Of a DNA stretch of 64,000 nt, positions 14,301 to 25,297 are shown piece after piece. Source of the stretch: Geosiphon pyriformis. Lineage: Eukaryota > Glomeromycota > Glomeromycetes > Archaeosporales > Geosiphonaceae. The translations under genes were made by a program, and so were the position numbers. The stretch is from assembly GCA_016748015.1 (NCBI GenBank), contig JAAOMT010000514.1:290487-354486 (forward strand), written 5' to 3'. The notes below the pieces were generated by a model, which was given only the letters and a program-made list of their open reading frames with translations, had not been told where the DNA came from and searched no databases. The first letter of the stretch is position 1, and each line of letters opens with the position of its first letter.

Positions 14301-15400
14301 GCCCATATAGTCTCCATATTACTATGAGTTTCAGCACCAAGAAATTTATCAGCACCTGCCAAAAGTTTGGCAAAAAGACAATCCTTAAATCCAGTCTACT
14401 TGGGGCCATTAGCATTTTTGATTTTGAACTTCCAATGATCCTTGTTAGCCTGTTTGTGCAAACTATTTAACCAAACATCTAGAAGTCTACCCAAGCCAAT
14501 TAAAACCAAAACAGCATTATGATCAGTATCAAAAAAACCAGACACAGAGCAAATCTGATGACCAGTGACGACAAAAAAAAAATTACCACTGACAAAAATA
14601 AAATTGATCATCTTTTCAACTCCTCATGAATTGCTCCATGTGAAGACTTTTACTATATAATAATTGGTAAATAAATTGACCAAACTCAGATCCAAACAGA
14701 ACTTGAACATTGCACTCTTTCTAGACCTATTTTCATTAAAATCTCCATTTGCAATCACAGAGTTCACCTCCAAAGCTTAATCAAATCTGGTCTCAAAAGA
14801 GGCACCAGCATACAAATCCAGAACCATAACTGAAAGCTTGCCTTTAAACAAAAGCTGAACTGAAATAACTCAGCCAAGAACCTCTTTAATCTTAGACACA
14901 TGGCAAGCCAATGAATTGTTCATAATCACAGCAACTCCAGTACCAAGAAAACTTTTATTCAAGTCAGACATGAAAACACACACACCCTCAAACTTATTAG
15001 CAATTCAAGACTTGCTACTGGACCTCAATTTTGTTTCCATAATGATAGATATCATGTTTTCAGACTCTTTGTGCCAATGAACAACATCTTCTTGTTTAGT
15101 AGAGATATTGAGACCTCAAACATTACATGTAGCAAACTTCTACACAAACTTTGTTATTGAGAAGAGAGAACAGCAAAAACCAAACCAGCATTGTCAATTT
15201 TGGCTGAGAGGCCCATAACTGTGATTGAAAAATTGTTCAGAGTTTTTTCTATTTTAGAGATAACTGATGAATTAAAAACCACCACTCTTGCAATAGTCTC
15301 ACCACCAGTGGCCACACCTGAACTCTCACTTATCACTATATCTGCCCCTTGATTCTGTGATGAAGGGGTCACCAATGGCTGATGTTCAGAGCTAAGCTGG

Positions 15401-16388
15401 TGTTACCAGAGGTTTTTGGTCTCTTCTTAGCTCTTGTAAGTTTGTTGTAATGCTGTTAATTCACGATTATGAGAAGTGTTTGAACCTCCGATAACTAAAT
15501 TTATCTTCAAATTATCTCCTATAATTTGAACTGCTGGGCTTATAAGTGGAATGGCCAATTCTGTGCCAATTACTTTATATAGTTATGTTGTAGTAAATGT
15601 CAACTCTTTCCCAAGAATTGTTTATCTGAAAGCTCACTAAAAATGTGTAGTTACTTTGCTGTGAAAGTTAACTCTTCTATAGAAATTCTTGTCTGTAGAC
15701 TACCCAAATGATTTATAATAAAAAAAAGAAAGAGAATAAAAGAAATGTAAAAGAAAAAGTAAAACTGATAATTTATGGAAGTCATTTTGGATCCAGGCCT
15801 GGAAGTGCTTTAACAGTCTACTGAAATTAATAGCTAATCAATTTCAAACTGTTTAGTAGGAATTGGTTAATTTCAAGGGAAATAATTTAAGAATTTGGCT
15901 TTTCAAATTTATTTGATATTTATTTTGTTTTTGTGTATAAAAGATGATTCTAATTATTAAATCTGAAATAAGATATATTTTCTTGAAGAGAGAAGCTCTT
16001 CTTTTATACAACTTGTCGTAACACTATTCTATGAATTTGAACTTTGCTCTTTTCTACAATTTTGCTAAACTAAAGATACATTTTGGCAAACTACAAGTTA
16101 TTTCTGCAAACTATTAGATATTTTGGTGAACTATCAATTATTTCGGTGAATTTCTACAAATTTTGGCAAACTTTTAAATGTTATATATTTTGGGGTATTA
16201 CATGATTGATCATCGCACTTAGGTTACATTTGTGTTATGTACAAATTGAATTATTAATTAAATGATAATTTTGGATATTTTGTTAATGTAATAAGTAATA
16301 ATTTGAAACAATAATATATGCTAATTAATGATAAGATTTATAAGGGTAATTTCATGCTAAACAATATTTCTAATTTTGTTTGGTAACA
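15401..16388 (-). repeat. Gypsy-A 3' LTR
   Basis: 988 bp, TGTTACCAGAGG...TTTGGTAACA. Close match over its whole length to the copy at 24307-25293, differing by scattered transitions. The polypurine tract borders its right edge. Confidence 0.95.
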
Positions 16389-16815
16389 TAACCTCCTCCT
16401 CAAGACTGAGCTCTATCGAAGTCCAAGTACTGTCTGTAATTTCCAGATAATAATCCAAAATTATTGAAGAAATTTGGTCTGAAAATTGTTGAAATTTCAG
16501 TTCTGTGAGCTTTCCAATGTATTGAATCTTCAAAGGCTGTAAAATTGGGTTTTGTAGGACATTTTCACAGGTGTGAAATAGGTCATAAAGTCTAAGAGCA
16601 GCTCTTAGTTTATAATGACTATTTGTAGGTTTAGCTGTTGTCTTGAATTTATTGTAGAGTTGTTTCCGAATAGCTTTTTTTTGTGAGGTTTGTTGCTGTA
16701 AGCTCCCGTTTTTGTTTATGAAGTGTTTTTCCAATGTAGAAATATCTATATATTGGAGTATAGTCATAGTTTTTTTCATTAAGACACAATTGAAGTTTTT
16801 GTTAAATAGTAGCAT
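16357..16815 (-). pseudogene. Gypsy-A C-terminal ORF after integrase, unknown function
   Basis: A 152-codon frame with no recognisable domain, rich in K, Q, L and T (for example LQQQTSQKKAIRKQLYNKFK). It runs across the polypurine tract, which encodes its EEEV, and ends 32 bp inside the 3' LTR. Weakly coding-like sequence continues upstream to ~17100. It may be the C-terminal tail of the integrase polyprotein or a separate late ORF. No similarity recognised. Confidence 0.45.
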
Positions 16816-17149
16816 TTGGTGGAATACTAATAGGAGTGAGCATTAAGTTTTTTCTTAAAGCAAGCTTTAGAAGTTCTGGCAGGTGAATTCCAGAATAACT
16901 TCTTGTGTTCTTTTTATACAGGTAATATTTTTGTGCATTTGGGGCTAAATTTGTAACTACTTCTGTTTGGGTATAATTAATGTGGTTTCCAGTAATAGTA
17001 ATAGATAATTCGAGTATTTTTTTTAAAGCTAATATTAGTTTTTGGGATAATTGTTGAATGTTTTGAGGAATAGATATTATAAGAGATTTGAAAATAAAAG
17101 AAAATTATTTTTGGTGTATGGGTTTTTATGTTATTTTTGTTTTGTTTTT

Positions 17150-18700
17150 GTGAGATTGTTTCTAAATTATAATAATATAACTATAATGATAAATTTAAAT
17201 TAAGTGTTCAAGTTGGGAGGTTGTTCAATGACAACTATTGGTTCTAATTTTCGGAGAATATCTTCAGGATTGATTAAAGGGGAATGTGTACCAATTTGTG
17301 AAATTAATAGTTCAGGATTGTTTCTAAAATTATAGTGTTTCAAACAATCTCCATGTGCAACTTTTGTTAGAATTTTGTTATCAAGTCTTAGCTTGTATGA
17401 TCCATTGTCTAGGACTTCATAGATAAAGAATGATCTATCCCATTTATTTTCAAATTTTCCACTCTATTGTTTTTCAGCTTTAGTTCTGTGTAAGAGAACT
17501 TTGTTTCTGATTTTAAATTCATTGGTAACTGGAGGCAATTTGTTATCATGCTGTTCTTTCTGTTAAGCTTGGGAGTGTTTAATATGGGTGGCTGCTATTC
17601 ATCATTTTCCTTCCAACGTTTTAAGCAGAGTGTAGGCTCTTCATTGTAGTGTTTTTTAGAAATTGTTTTTATCAATTGGTTGTGTTAGGTATGTTTCCAT
17701 GGTGAAACTAATTGGTAATGTTGCTGTCCTTCTATAAGTTAAATCAAATGGTATGTGTTTTGTGGTATCTTGTTTTAGTGTTCTATATGCCAGTAACACT
17801 GATGGAATAAAGAGATCCTATTCTTGCTTAAAATTAGTTGAAACTTTGGCTAATGATTCACACAATGTCCTATTGAAACATTCTACAAGTCCATTTGTTT
17901 GTGGATGGTAGGGCAAAGATAATAGTCTCTTGACATTAAATTGTCCACAAATTTCCTAGATTAAATTGTTCATGAAATGTGTTCCTTGATCAAATAAAAG
18001 TTCTATTGGGCATTCATGTCTACAAATGATGTCTTCATAGATGAAGTTTGCTACTGATTTCGCATCTACTTGTTGTATGGCTCTGGCTTCAGGCCATTTG
18101 GTAAAATAGTCTACAGCTACTACAATATAACGGTTTCCTTGGTTTGTGATAAGAAGTGGTCTGACTAAATCGATACCAACTCAGTCAAATGGCTGTCCAA
18201 CTTTGATTGGGTTTTAAGGTTCTGTAGGGCAAGTTCCTCCTCTTCTTTGACAACTATTACAAGACTTAACATATTCATGAATGTTTTTTCTTATTTGAGA
18301 CCAAAAATAATATGCTAGTGTTCTCTGGGTGGTGCTGTCTTTTCCTAGGTGTGCTGATAAAAGGTCTGAGTGCATGTTATATAAAATGGTTTCTTTTTTA
18401 TGTTTTTGTATTAATCTGAGCGGATTGTCTGGGTTTCTGAAGTTTTAATAATAAATAATATTGTTGTGTAAGAAGTATTATTTGGCTTGTTGTTGTAACT
18501 GATGTTTTTCATCTGGGGACCAATCTGTTGGGATTGTTAATGTCTCCAGATATTGTTTAAGATTGTTGTAGTTTTTGGGGTTCATTTTTTGTTGTTTTGT
18601 TGTTAATTCAAATGAGTGTTGTTTTTATGTTCTAATCTTGTCTTATTCTTGAGAGACAATCAACATTGGTGTGGAGTTTTCCTGGTTTGTGATGTACAAT
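17150..18700 (-). pseudogene. Gypsy-A integrase remnant
   Basis: The HHCC zinc-binding domain is visible at ~18400-18235 (NMHSDLLSAHLGKD, then KSCNSCQRRGG). The DDE core follows: VVAVDYFTKWPEA at ~18110, LLFDQGTHFMN near 17970 and YHPQTNGLVECFNRTL near 17890, so all three catalytic residues remain. Reading is broken by TGA (in PFD*VGID, from CGA), TAA, TAG (from CAG in NLI*EICG) and TAG (from TGG in KQE*DLFIPS). The enzyme would insert element cDNA into the host genome. Not translatable. Confidence 0.8.
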
Positions 18701-18751
18701 GTATCAGTAGTTGGCTAAAAATCCTGTCCATTGGGTTTGTTTGGCATTTAG

Positions 18752-20302
18752 CTAAGTGTTTTTGTTTTGAAGCCATTTGAGTCCAATATTATCAGTGATA
18801 ATATCAAATTCTTTGGGTCTGAGGTAAAAGTTGAAGTGATGTAGGGCCCAAATTACTGCTGCAGTTTCTAATTCTGTTGCAGAGTAGTTCTTTTCAGCTG
18901 GTTTCAATGTTCTGCTAGCATAAGCAATTACTTGCTCATTTCCATTGTCATCTAACTGTGATAGGATGGCACCAAAGGCAGTATAAGAGGCATCTGTTGC
19001 TAACCAGAATTGGTTGCTGAAATCTGGGTAGGCGAGAATTAGAGCTGTAGTTAGTTTTTCTTTAAAGATTTCAAATGCATTTTGGTGTTCAGCAGTCCAT
19101 TTGTATTCAACATTTTTGGTGGTAAGCTGGTTGAGAGATTTTGCAATTTCTGAGAATTCTTTGATAAACTTCCGATAGTAAGAGGCTAACCCTATGAATC
19201 CTCTTAATTCTGTAGTGTTTTGAGAAGTTTTGAAGTTTTTAACAGTGCTGATTTTTCCAGGGTCTGGTTTGATTCCATCTTTACTAATGACGTGACCAAA
19301 AAAGGCCAAGCTTGTTTTTCCAAAGTAGCATTTTTTGATGTTGAGTTTCAATTCTGCTTTTCATAATCATTGAAATACTTCTTACAAGTATTTTAAGTAT
19401 AATTCGAACAATGAAGAATAAACATCAGTATCATCAAAATAAATGACCACTGACTTCCAAAGGAGTCCTTTGTACACAATATCTATTAATCTCTGAAATG
19501 TTGCTAGTGCATTGCATAATCCAAAAGGCATTACATTGAATTTGTAGTTTCTTTTTTGGGTTGTGAAGGCTGTTTTGAGACTATCTTTGGAATTCATGGC
19601 AACTTGTCAGTATCCGCTTTCTAGATCTAGTGTTGAAAAGTATTTGGATTTTCGAAGGGCATCTAACATGTCATCAATTCGGGGAAAAGGGTAGGCATCT
19701 TTCATGGTAATACTGTTGAGTTGTCAATAATCAACAAAAAATCATATCTTTCCATTTTTCTTCTTAATTAGGACCACAGGTGAGGCCCATGAACTTATTG
19801 ATAGTTAAATAAGCCCATTGTTAAGCATCCGTTGTACTTCTTCTCAGATAAATTAGTGACTTTCTGGAGCAACTCGGTAGGCTTGTTGTTGCCTTGGTTT
19901 GGCATCTCCTGTATAAATTTGGTGTTAAACCAAATCAGTTTTTCCTAAGTCATTGTTGTTTTCGGTAAAGATATTGGCAAATTCTGCAATTAGCTTTTTA
20001 AGCTGGTTCTGTTGTTGTGGTTCAAGTTGTCCCATGTTGATTCGAAATAGTTTTTCTATAACAACATGATAGTTTTCAGAGCTGGTGTTTGGGTTGATTT
20101 TTGGTAGTAAATGTCCAATAATTTCAGAGAAATTGGGGATTGTTTGGGGTAATTCTTGTTGAAAGATATTACTGTGAATAACTCCAATTTCTAAGTTATT
20201 TAATAAAACTATGGGGAAATTGTTGGGATTGTAAAAAGTAACTTGGATTTTCTTTGTTTCTTCTAGAATATAAATGTTTGAGATCGAGATATTATATTCC
20301 AA
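18752..20302 (-). pseudogene. Gypsy-A reverse transcriptase and RNase H remnant
   Basis: A linker frame (20302-19925, ending NNNDLGKTDLV) leads into the RT. It has SSWASPVVLIKKKNGKI and FSTLDLESGY, then MPFGLCNALATFQRL and the motif C relic VVIYFDDTDVYS, where YLDD is normal. The connection (SLAFFGHVISKDGIKPDPGK) and RNase H (WLATDASYTAFGAILSQ, YSATELETAAVIWAL, IITDNIGLKWLQ) lie in a 199-codon open stretch at 18752-19351. In-frame TGA codons replace Arg (CGA) and Trp (TGG) in conserved RT motifs. Dead. Confidence 0.88.
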
Positions 20303-20470
20303 GCAGATTTGTTCATTGGACTCAAAAATTTGTTGTGTAGTTGTTGGCTTTTCACAAGTATAAATTTCAGGGTGTTTTCTAAAAGGTAAAATGATAATTG
20401 GTTGTGGAAGTTGTAAAATCTGGTAAGATTCTTTCTGTTCATTGAGGGCTATGTTTACTGAAACTGTGAA

Positions 20471-21058
20471 TCATCCAGTTGAACCAAAATTTTGGGTTCC
20501 TCTTTCACTTTTTCCCAATAGTTCTCTTTGATTGACTAATTGTAAACCCAAAATGTTGATTAAGGGTAAATAAATGGCTTGGGCAATTTTTTCGGCATGT
20601 TCAATCTTAAATGGCTTGTTAGTTTCATTTTGGAGTATTACTGTTATGTCACCAGTATATTCAGCATCGATTATTCCTCCTCTGACATTGATTCCTTTGC
20701 TTGCCAAAGAGGACCAGGAGGCGATTTGAACCATTGCTCTTGGCAGAATTTCGAAAGCAATTTTGAAGTTGATTTTTGTGAGAGATTTGGGTTTGAAAAC
20801 GAGAGTATTCTTGTCTGGATATTTTAGGTCATATTCAGCATTAATTTCATGTGTTTTTTTGGGTTTTATTCCTTGTCCATTGTTGTTAAAGTATTTGAGT
20901 TGTAAGGCAGGCTGGTTTTTGATGAGATAGATAAGTGTTGTTTCAATTTCTTCTGTTGCTTCAGGTTCTCCAAATTCAATTTTGTTCTCATCATTTTTAC
21001 TGGGCAGAGGAATGCTAAAAGCATAGCATTCAGGACACCACTGTTCATCACAAGGCAT
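20471..21058 (-). pseudogene. Gypsy-A dUTPase domain
   Basis: A 195-codon open frame whose second half matches trimeric dUTPases in motif order: AEYDLKY (motif 1), SWSSLASKGI (motif 2, with Trp for the usual Arg), GIIDAEYTGDITVILQN (motif 3 with its Asp and Tyr), KIAQAIYLPL (motif 4) and SERGTQNFGSTG (motif 5). dUTPase turns dUTP into dUMP and limits uracil in cDNA. It lies between the protease and RT parts of pol. The Arg-to-Trp change in motif 2 fits a CGG-to-TGG transition. The N-terminal ~60 residues belong to the upstream Cys-rich region. Identification is strong; activity is doubtful. Confidence 0.88.
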
Positions 21059-21960
21059 AATGCATTCTTCACATAGCCTAATGTTTATTTGCTCTAATTA
21101 TTGAATTTGAGCTTCTTGGGTTGGGTAGGTGTGACTTGCAATTTGGTGATAAACTTCTACTTCATCTTCATAATCAAATTTAGCTAATTTCATGGTGTAT
21201 TCAATGTATTCTGTTTCCTTCATTTGATGGACATCTTCTTTGGTAGCTCTATTAATTAATGCTATTGCTAGGTCGAAAATCATCTCAGCATCATGGGGGT
21301 AGTGATAAAGTTTGTTGAGAGCATTGTTATATGCCACATTAAAGAGTGTTCCTCTTTTTACTTTTTTTGAAATTGATAAAGCATATTAGCAGATCTGATC
21401 ACAGACTTCTCCTCTCATTGTTACATCAATCCAATTGCATTTTTCTGGTAGCATATCTCCACAAGTCAAACAAGGGGTGTTATCCCATTTTTTGCTTCTT
21501 TTTATTAGATGACTCTATCATTTTCTGTGGCAAGCCTTGCAGTAATAACAAGTATAATTTTCATATTCTTCTTCAGGTGAAATGAAGGCTCCCATTGAGA
21601 AGAGTTTCTTGTGACAGTCCTTGTATTTGAGTGGAATGTAGGGGCATTGTTTTCGTGGTTCTGGTTTTGAATAGGAGACATTCTATCCGGTTGTTATTGG
21701 TTCTTTTGTTTCAAGAGAATCATTTGTTGAAAAGTACTGTTGTTCAGTTTCATCGGCCCAATTGGAGGTTGATTCAAGTACCATAAATGTTTCAATGATG
21801 GGCTTTTCTTTTTCTGGTTCAAATTCAAAAGCCGGTGCTTTTTTAGAGCATTTGTTGAATGTACCACAAGTGGCAGGTACCTGGGTATGTTGTTCTTGGT
21901 AGAAGATTGTTAACTCTTGTGTCTCCCAATTCAGATTAGCATTGGCTTTTTGAAGCCAAT
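20990..21960 (-). pseudogene. Gypsy-A Cys-rich multi-CxxC region between protease and dUTPase
   Basis: Between the protease and the dUTPase the minus strand encodes ~320 residues. They hold CPYIPLKYKDCHK, CYYCKACHRK, CLTCGDMLPEKC and CEECIMPCDEQWCPEC, four clusters of the kind that bind zinc. An acidic-amphipathic stretch at 21337-21098 (YPHDAEMIFDLAIALINRATK) separates the last two. Two adjacent stops follow CYYCKACHRK. I do not recognise a named zinc-finger family, and this block is not a standard part of Ty3/gypsy pol. Confidence 0.6.
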
Positions 21961-21976
21961 CATTTCTGACGAGAGC

Positions 21977-22261
21977 TTAGTACTGGGGCGCGTCCATTAC
22001 AAGAACTTTGACTGGAATAGTAATTCCATCAAGAGTGAACGGAAAATTGTCAATTTCTCCTACTGAAGTCTTTTTCATGCCATCAGCAGTAATGATTACT
22101 GTTTGAGCTGATTGGTCGACATTTCTCTTTAACTGTTGCATTAACTGGTAGATGATGATGCTTCCAGCAGATCTACTGTCTAAGATCAAGCGAATTGCCT
22201 TTCCTTCGACTTCTGCTTTAGTGTTCATAGCAGTGATTGCTTTTTGTTCATTGGCAGCCAC
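21977..22261 (-). pseudogene. Gypsy-A retropepsin-like protease, catalytic site altered
   Basis: The 94-codon frame has AEVEGKAIRLILDSRSAGSII, the flap-like DGMKKTSVGEI and a C-terminal IPVKVLVMDAPQY, the pattern of a Ty3-type aspartic protease. The active-site triad DSG reads DSR. It would cut the Gag-Pol polyprotein; the change should abolish activity. It lies between the gag zinc knuckle and the Cys-rich region. Confidence 0.8.
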
Positions 22262-22579
22262 ATTGCTAAGCAGAAATGGTGACTTATTTGTTTCAAACTC
22301 AAAAGGGAATATGTCTGAAAGATTGGCATTTTCAGCAATTCTGGCTGGTGGGATTGTGGTAGAAGTATAAGAAAAGTTTTGTTGTCGTGCTGCAGTTCTA
22401 CCTTCCGAGAATGCAGTATGGTGAAAATCCTGTTCTTCAGGTATTATAAGATAGCTAGGTTAAGTATAATAATGGGTGGGTCTCGGCTGAGCTGGATTTT
22501 GGGAAACTAATTGGTTATTCGAATTGATTCTATTGTTGTTTACTTGGTATTGGTTTTGTGATGTAAATTGATTTTGCGG

Positions 22580-24262
22580 AATTAATCTTTGAACAGACAC
22601 TTGATAATGTTGTGTGGATGGTTGTTGGTATTGCTGTTGAATTGGCTGTGGGGCAGACTAATAATAGTTACTTTGATATTGGGGTCTTGGTGGATAGTAA
22701 GCTGGTGGTAGTTGATAATAAGATTGCTGTAGTGAAGAATAACATTGATTACTCCTATTTTGTTGGTCTTGTTGTAGCTTTCTGCAATCTCTTTTCCAGT
22801 GGCCAGGAATTCCACAGTAATGGCAACTCTAAGACTGGTTATTAGAGGGTGATGTGAAGTTGTTTTGATTCTGTCTTTGGAGTGGTTGATATCTTTGTGG
22901 TTGCTGTTGTTGTTGGTTGGTGAAATAGTTTTTGACTTTCTTTGCAATTTGGTCAATTTTCTCTTCAGCTGCTGAGCTGGTTTTTCCAATGGCTAAGTTC
23001 ATGAGTTTTGTATGATTGGCTTCTTCCATGGCCATTTCATATCTCTTTGCATGCTGAATGGCAGAGTTTAAATCTTCTGGGACATGTGGGCAAACCTTTT
23101 TAATCAGTTTATCCTTTAAATCAGTGATAAATTGATCTAAGATTTGAGCATCGGAATAATAATCATTAGTTTCAAGTTGGCGAATTCGTCTGAGAAGTTT
23201 GTTGAATTTTCTAATATAAGTCATAATAGATTTGGAAGGTTCTTGTTTGATATTGTGAAAACGATTTCAAAGAGTAATTAAGGTGTTGTTATTGGTGAAT
23301 TGTTCTAAGAAGGCAGTTTTGAAAGCTGTTCAGTCATTAAAAAGTGTGGTCAAGTTTTCAAACCATTCGTCTGCTGTTCCTTTAAGAAAGTAGGGAATTG
23401 TTCTTAACATTCTGGTAGCATTCCATCCATTTGCATCTCCAGCTTTAGTAACTTGGTCAAGCCATTTTTGGGGACTGGTCTCAATGTCTTCTCCATTGAA
23501 TTTAAGAATTTTTGTGATGTATGCTATCATTTCGTCTTTTTCATTTTCACTGTTTATTGATTCTTCTTCAGATATTTCAGAGTTGTTTTCTTCATTCACT
23601 GCTGTCTTAGAGTGTTCACTTCAATTTTCAGCTAGAAAGTCAAGAAGATTGGAACTAGTTTGAAGGGGTTCTTGTTATCTGGTGGGACTTCTGGGTGATG
23701 TAAAATCTTCTAGTCTTGCAAATCAATTTAAGGGTAAATTAGGTGTTTGTACTTGTACAAGTGAAGCTGGAAAAGGTGTGATAGTAAGTGGAAGTTTTGA
23801 ACTGGTTTCTTGTTCAGGTGTTTGTAAGTGTTTGGCAGTTGTTTTTGGTAGTATTGGGGTATTTGGGGTGGTTTTTGAATATTGCTTCAATTTTTGTTTG
23901 CCTTTGTTGCTTGTTTCTGTCTCTGATTCAAAATCAATGGAGTATTGAAACTGCACTGGATATGTTTCTTCACAGTACTTGATAATGTTAAAATTTAGTT
24001 CTTGAAAGTAAGTGACAAGTGTTTCACTGTTAAGGTCTTCAGTTTCCAACTGTGAATAGTGTACTAAATTATTGTAAAGATTGTTTCTAACTTCTGAGAT
24101 ATTGTAATTTCCAAAAAGATAATTGTTGATGTGGTTTTCAATGTATTGGTATACTGATTTCTTGACAACTTCAATTCTGTCTGGAATGTTGAATCTTTGC
24201 TTGCAGTGGGTGTAAATTGATTGGTAATACTCTAGAGTTGTTGCGTCTGGTGTGGTCGCCAC
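22580..24262 (-). pseudogene. Gypsy-A gag remnant with CCHC zinc knuckle
   Basis: Gag starts at MATTPDATTLEYYQS (24262). Capsid-like sequence is seen at 23599-23330 (SPQKWLDQVTKAGDANGW, YFLKGTADEWFENL) and 23224-22829 (YIRKFNKLLRRIRQLE, LDQFITDLKDKL). The nucleocapsid zinc knuckle CHYCGIPGHWKRDC is encoded near 22790-22830, with Gln-rich flanks. Stops interrupt it: TGA and TAA (from CAA) near 23700-23720, and TGA near 23620. Gag would form the virus-like particle around element RNA. Confidence 0.82.
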
Positions 24263-24290
24263 TTTAAAGTTGTTTTGCTGTATTGTTTCT

Positions 24291-24304
24291 ATGGAAGAAC
24301 ACCA
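24291..24304 (-). promoter_or_regulatory. Candidate gypsy-A primer-binding site
   Basis: Two bases inside the 5' LTR the sense strand reads TGGTGTTCTTCCAT. It begins with the TGG expected opposite a tRNA 3' CCA end. The matching tRNA was not identified. Confidence 0.45.
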
Positions 24305-24306
24305 AA

Positions 24307-25293
24307 TGTTACCAGAGGTTTTTGGTCTCTTCTTAGCTCTTGTAAGTTTGTTGTAATGCTGTTAATTTATGATTATGGGAAGTGTTTAAACCTCCAATAA
24401 CTAAATTTATCTTCAAATTATCTTCTATAATTTGAACTGCTGGGCTTATAAGTGGAATGGCCAATTCCATGCCAGTTATTTTGTATAGTTACATTGTAGT
24501 AAATGTCAACTCTTTTCCAGGAATTGTTTGTTTGGAAGCTCACTAAAAATGTGTAGTTATTTTGCTGTGAAAGTCAACTCTTCTATAGAAATTCTCGTCT
24601 GTAGGCTACTCAAATGATTTATAATAAGAAAAGAAAGAAAATAAAAGAAATGTAAAAGAAAAAGTAAAACTGATGATTTATAGAAATCGTTTTGGATTCA
24701 GGCCTGGAAGTGCTTTAACAGTCTACTAAAATTGGTAGCTAATCAATTTCAAACTTTTTAGTAGGAATTGGTTAATTTCAAGAGAAATAATTTAAGAATT
24801 TGGCTTTTCAAATTTATTTGATATTTATTTTGTTTTTGTGTGTAAAGGATGATTCTAATTATTAAATCTGAAGTAAGATACATTTTCTTGAAAAGAGAAG
24901 CTCTTTTTTTATACAACTTGTTGTAACACTATTCTATGAACTTGAACTTTGCTCTTTTCTACAATTTCGCTGAACTAAAGATATATTTTGGCAAACTACA
25001 AGTTATTTCTGCAAACTATTAGATATTTTAGTGAACTATCAATTATTTCAGCAAATTTCTACAAATTTTGGCAAACTTTTGAATGTTACATATTTTGGGG
25101 TATTGCATAATTGATCATCACACTTAGGTTACATTTGTGTTATGTACAAATTGGGTTATTAATTAAATGATAATTTCGGACATTTTGCTAATGTAATAAG
25201 TAATAATTTGAAACAATAATATATGCTAATTAATGATAAGATTTATAAGAGTAATTTCATGTTAAACAATATCTCTAATTTTGTCTGGTAACA
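24307..25293 (-). repeat. Gypsy-A 5' LTR
   Basis: 987 bp, TGTTACCAGAGG...CTGGTAACA, followed by the 4-bp target duplicate ctag. It pairs with the LTR at 15401-16388; the differences are mostly transitions spread along the length. Confidence 0.95.
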
Positions 25294-25297
25294 CTAG

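Larger units (their letters stand above)
9790..15150 (-). pseudogene. LINE-A ORF2: endonuclease, reverse transcriptase, RNase H remnants
   Basis: Reading leftwards: an APE-type endonuclease at ~15120-14396 (STKQEDVVHWHKES, later GDFNENR and DTDHNAVLV). Then a linker. A reverse transcriptase follows at ~13723-12560, with NGKAAGLSGIPNKLWK, QPIALIKTARKILFKIFSNR, motif A MYKAYDSVSW and a motif B relic GLYQSEVFLPLLWRIFYDPLL. Motif C reads FVDNTIWVG near 12880, so the usual FxDD has lost its second Asp. RNase H is at ~11850-11400 (DIYTNGLLREAG, then LDSQAVI, with the first catalytic Asp as Asn). The C-terminal part has a CCHC-like motif CLLCGEVEMSNYVFTC near 10270. Many stops and frame breaks are present; it is not functional. 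A solo LTR sits between RNase H and the Cys motif. Confidence 0.8.
15401..25293 (-). mobile_element. Gypsy-A: complete but dead Ty3/gypsy LTR retrotransposon with dUTPase
   Basis: Two ~988-bp direct LTRs (15401-16388 and 24307-25293) bound the element. Their ends are TGTTACC...GGTAACA and the flanks ctgg (15397-15400) and ctag (25294-25297) are a 4-bp target duplication with one change. A candidate primer-binding site is at 24291-24304 and a polypurine tract GAGGAGGAGG lies directly before the 3' LTR at 16392-16401. Internal order is gag, protease, Cys-rich region, dUTPase, RT-RNase H, integrase, C-terminal ORF; RT before integrase defines Ty3/gypsy. Every ORF is interrupted. It sits inside LINE-A ORF1. 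Confidence 0.93.

Noticed and set aside
20471-21058. A host dUTPase gene
   Set aside because: It is in frame order with protease, RT and integrase between two matching LTRs, and it lacks its own start and promoter context.
22580-24262. Reading many in-frame stops as a variant genetic code or stop readthrough
   Set aside because: All three stop codons appear at former Arg, Gln and Trp positions, while the host genes at 1243-9391 use the standard code without internal stops.
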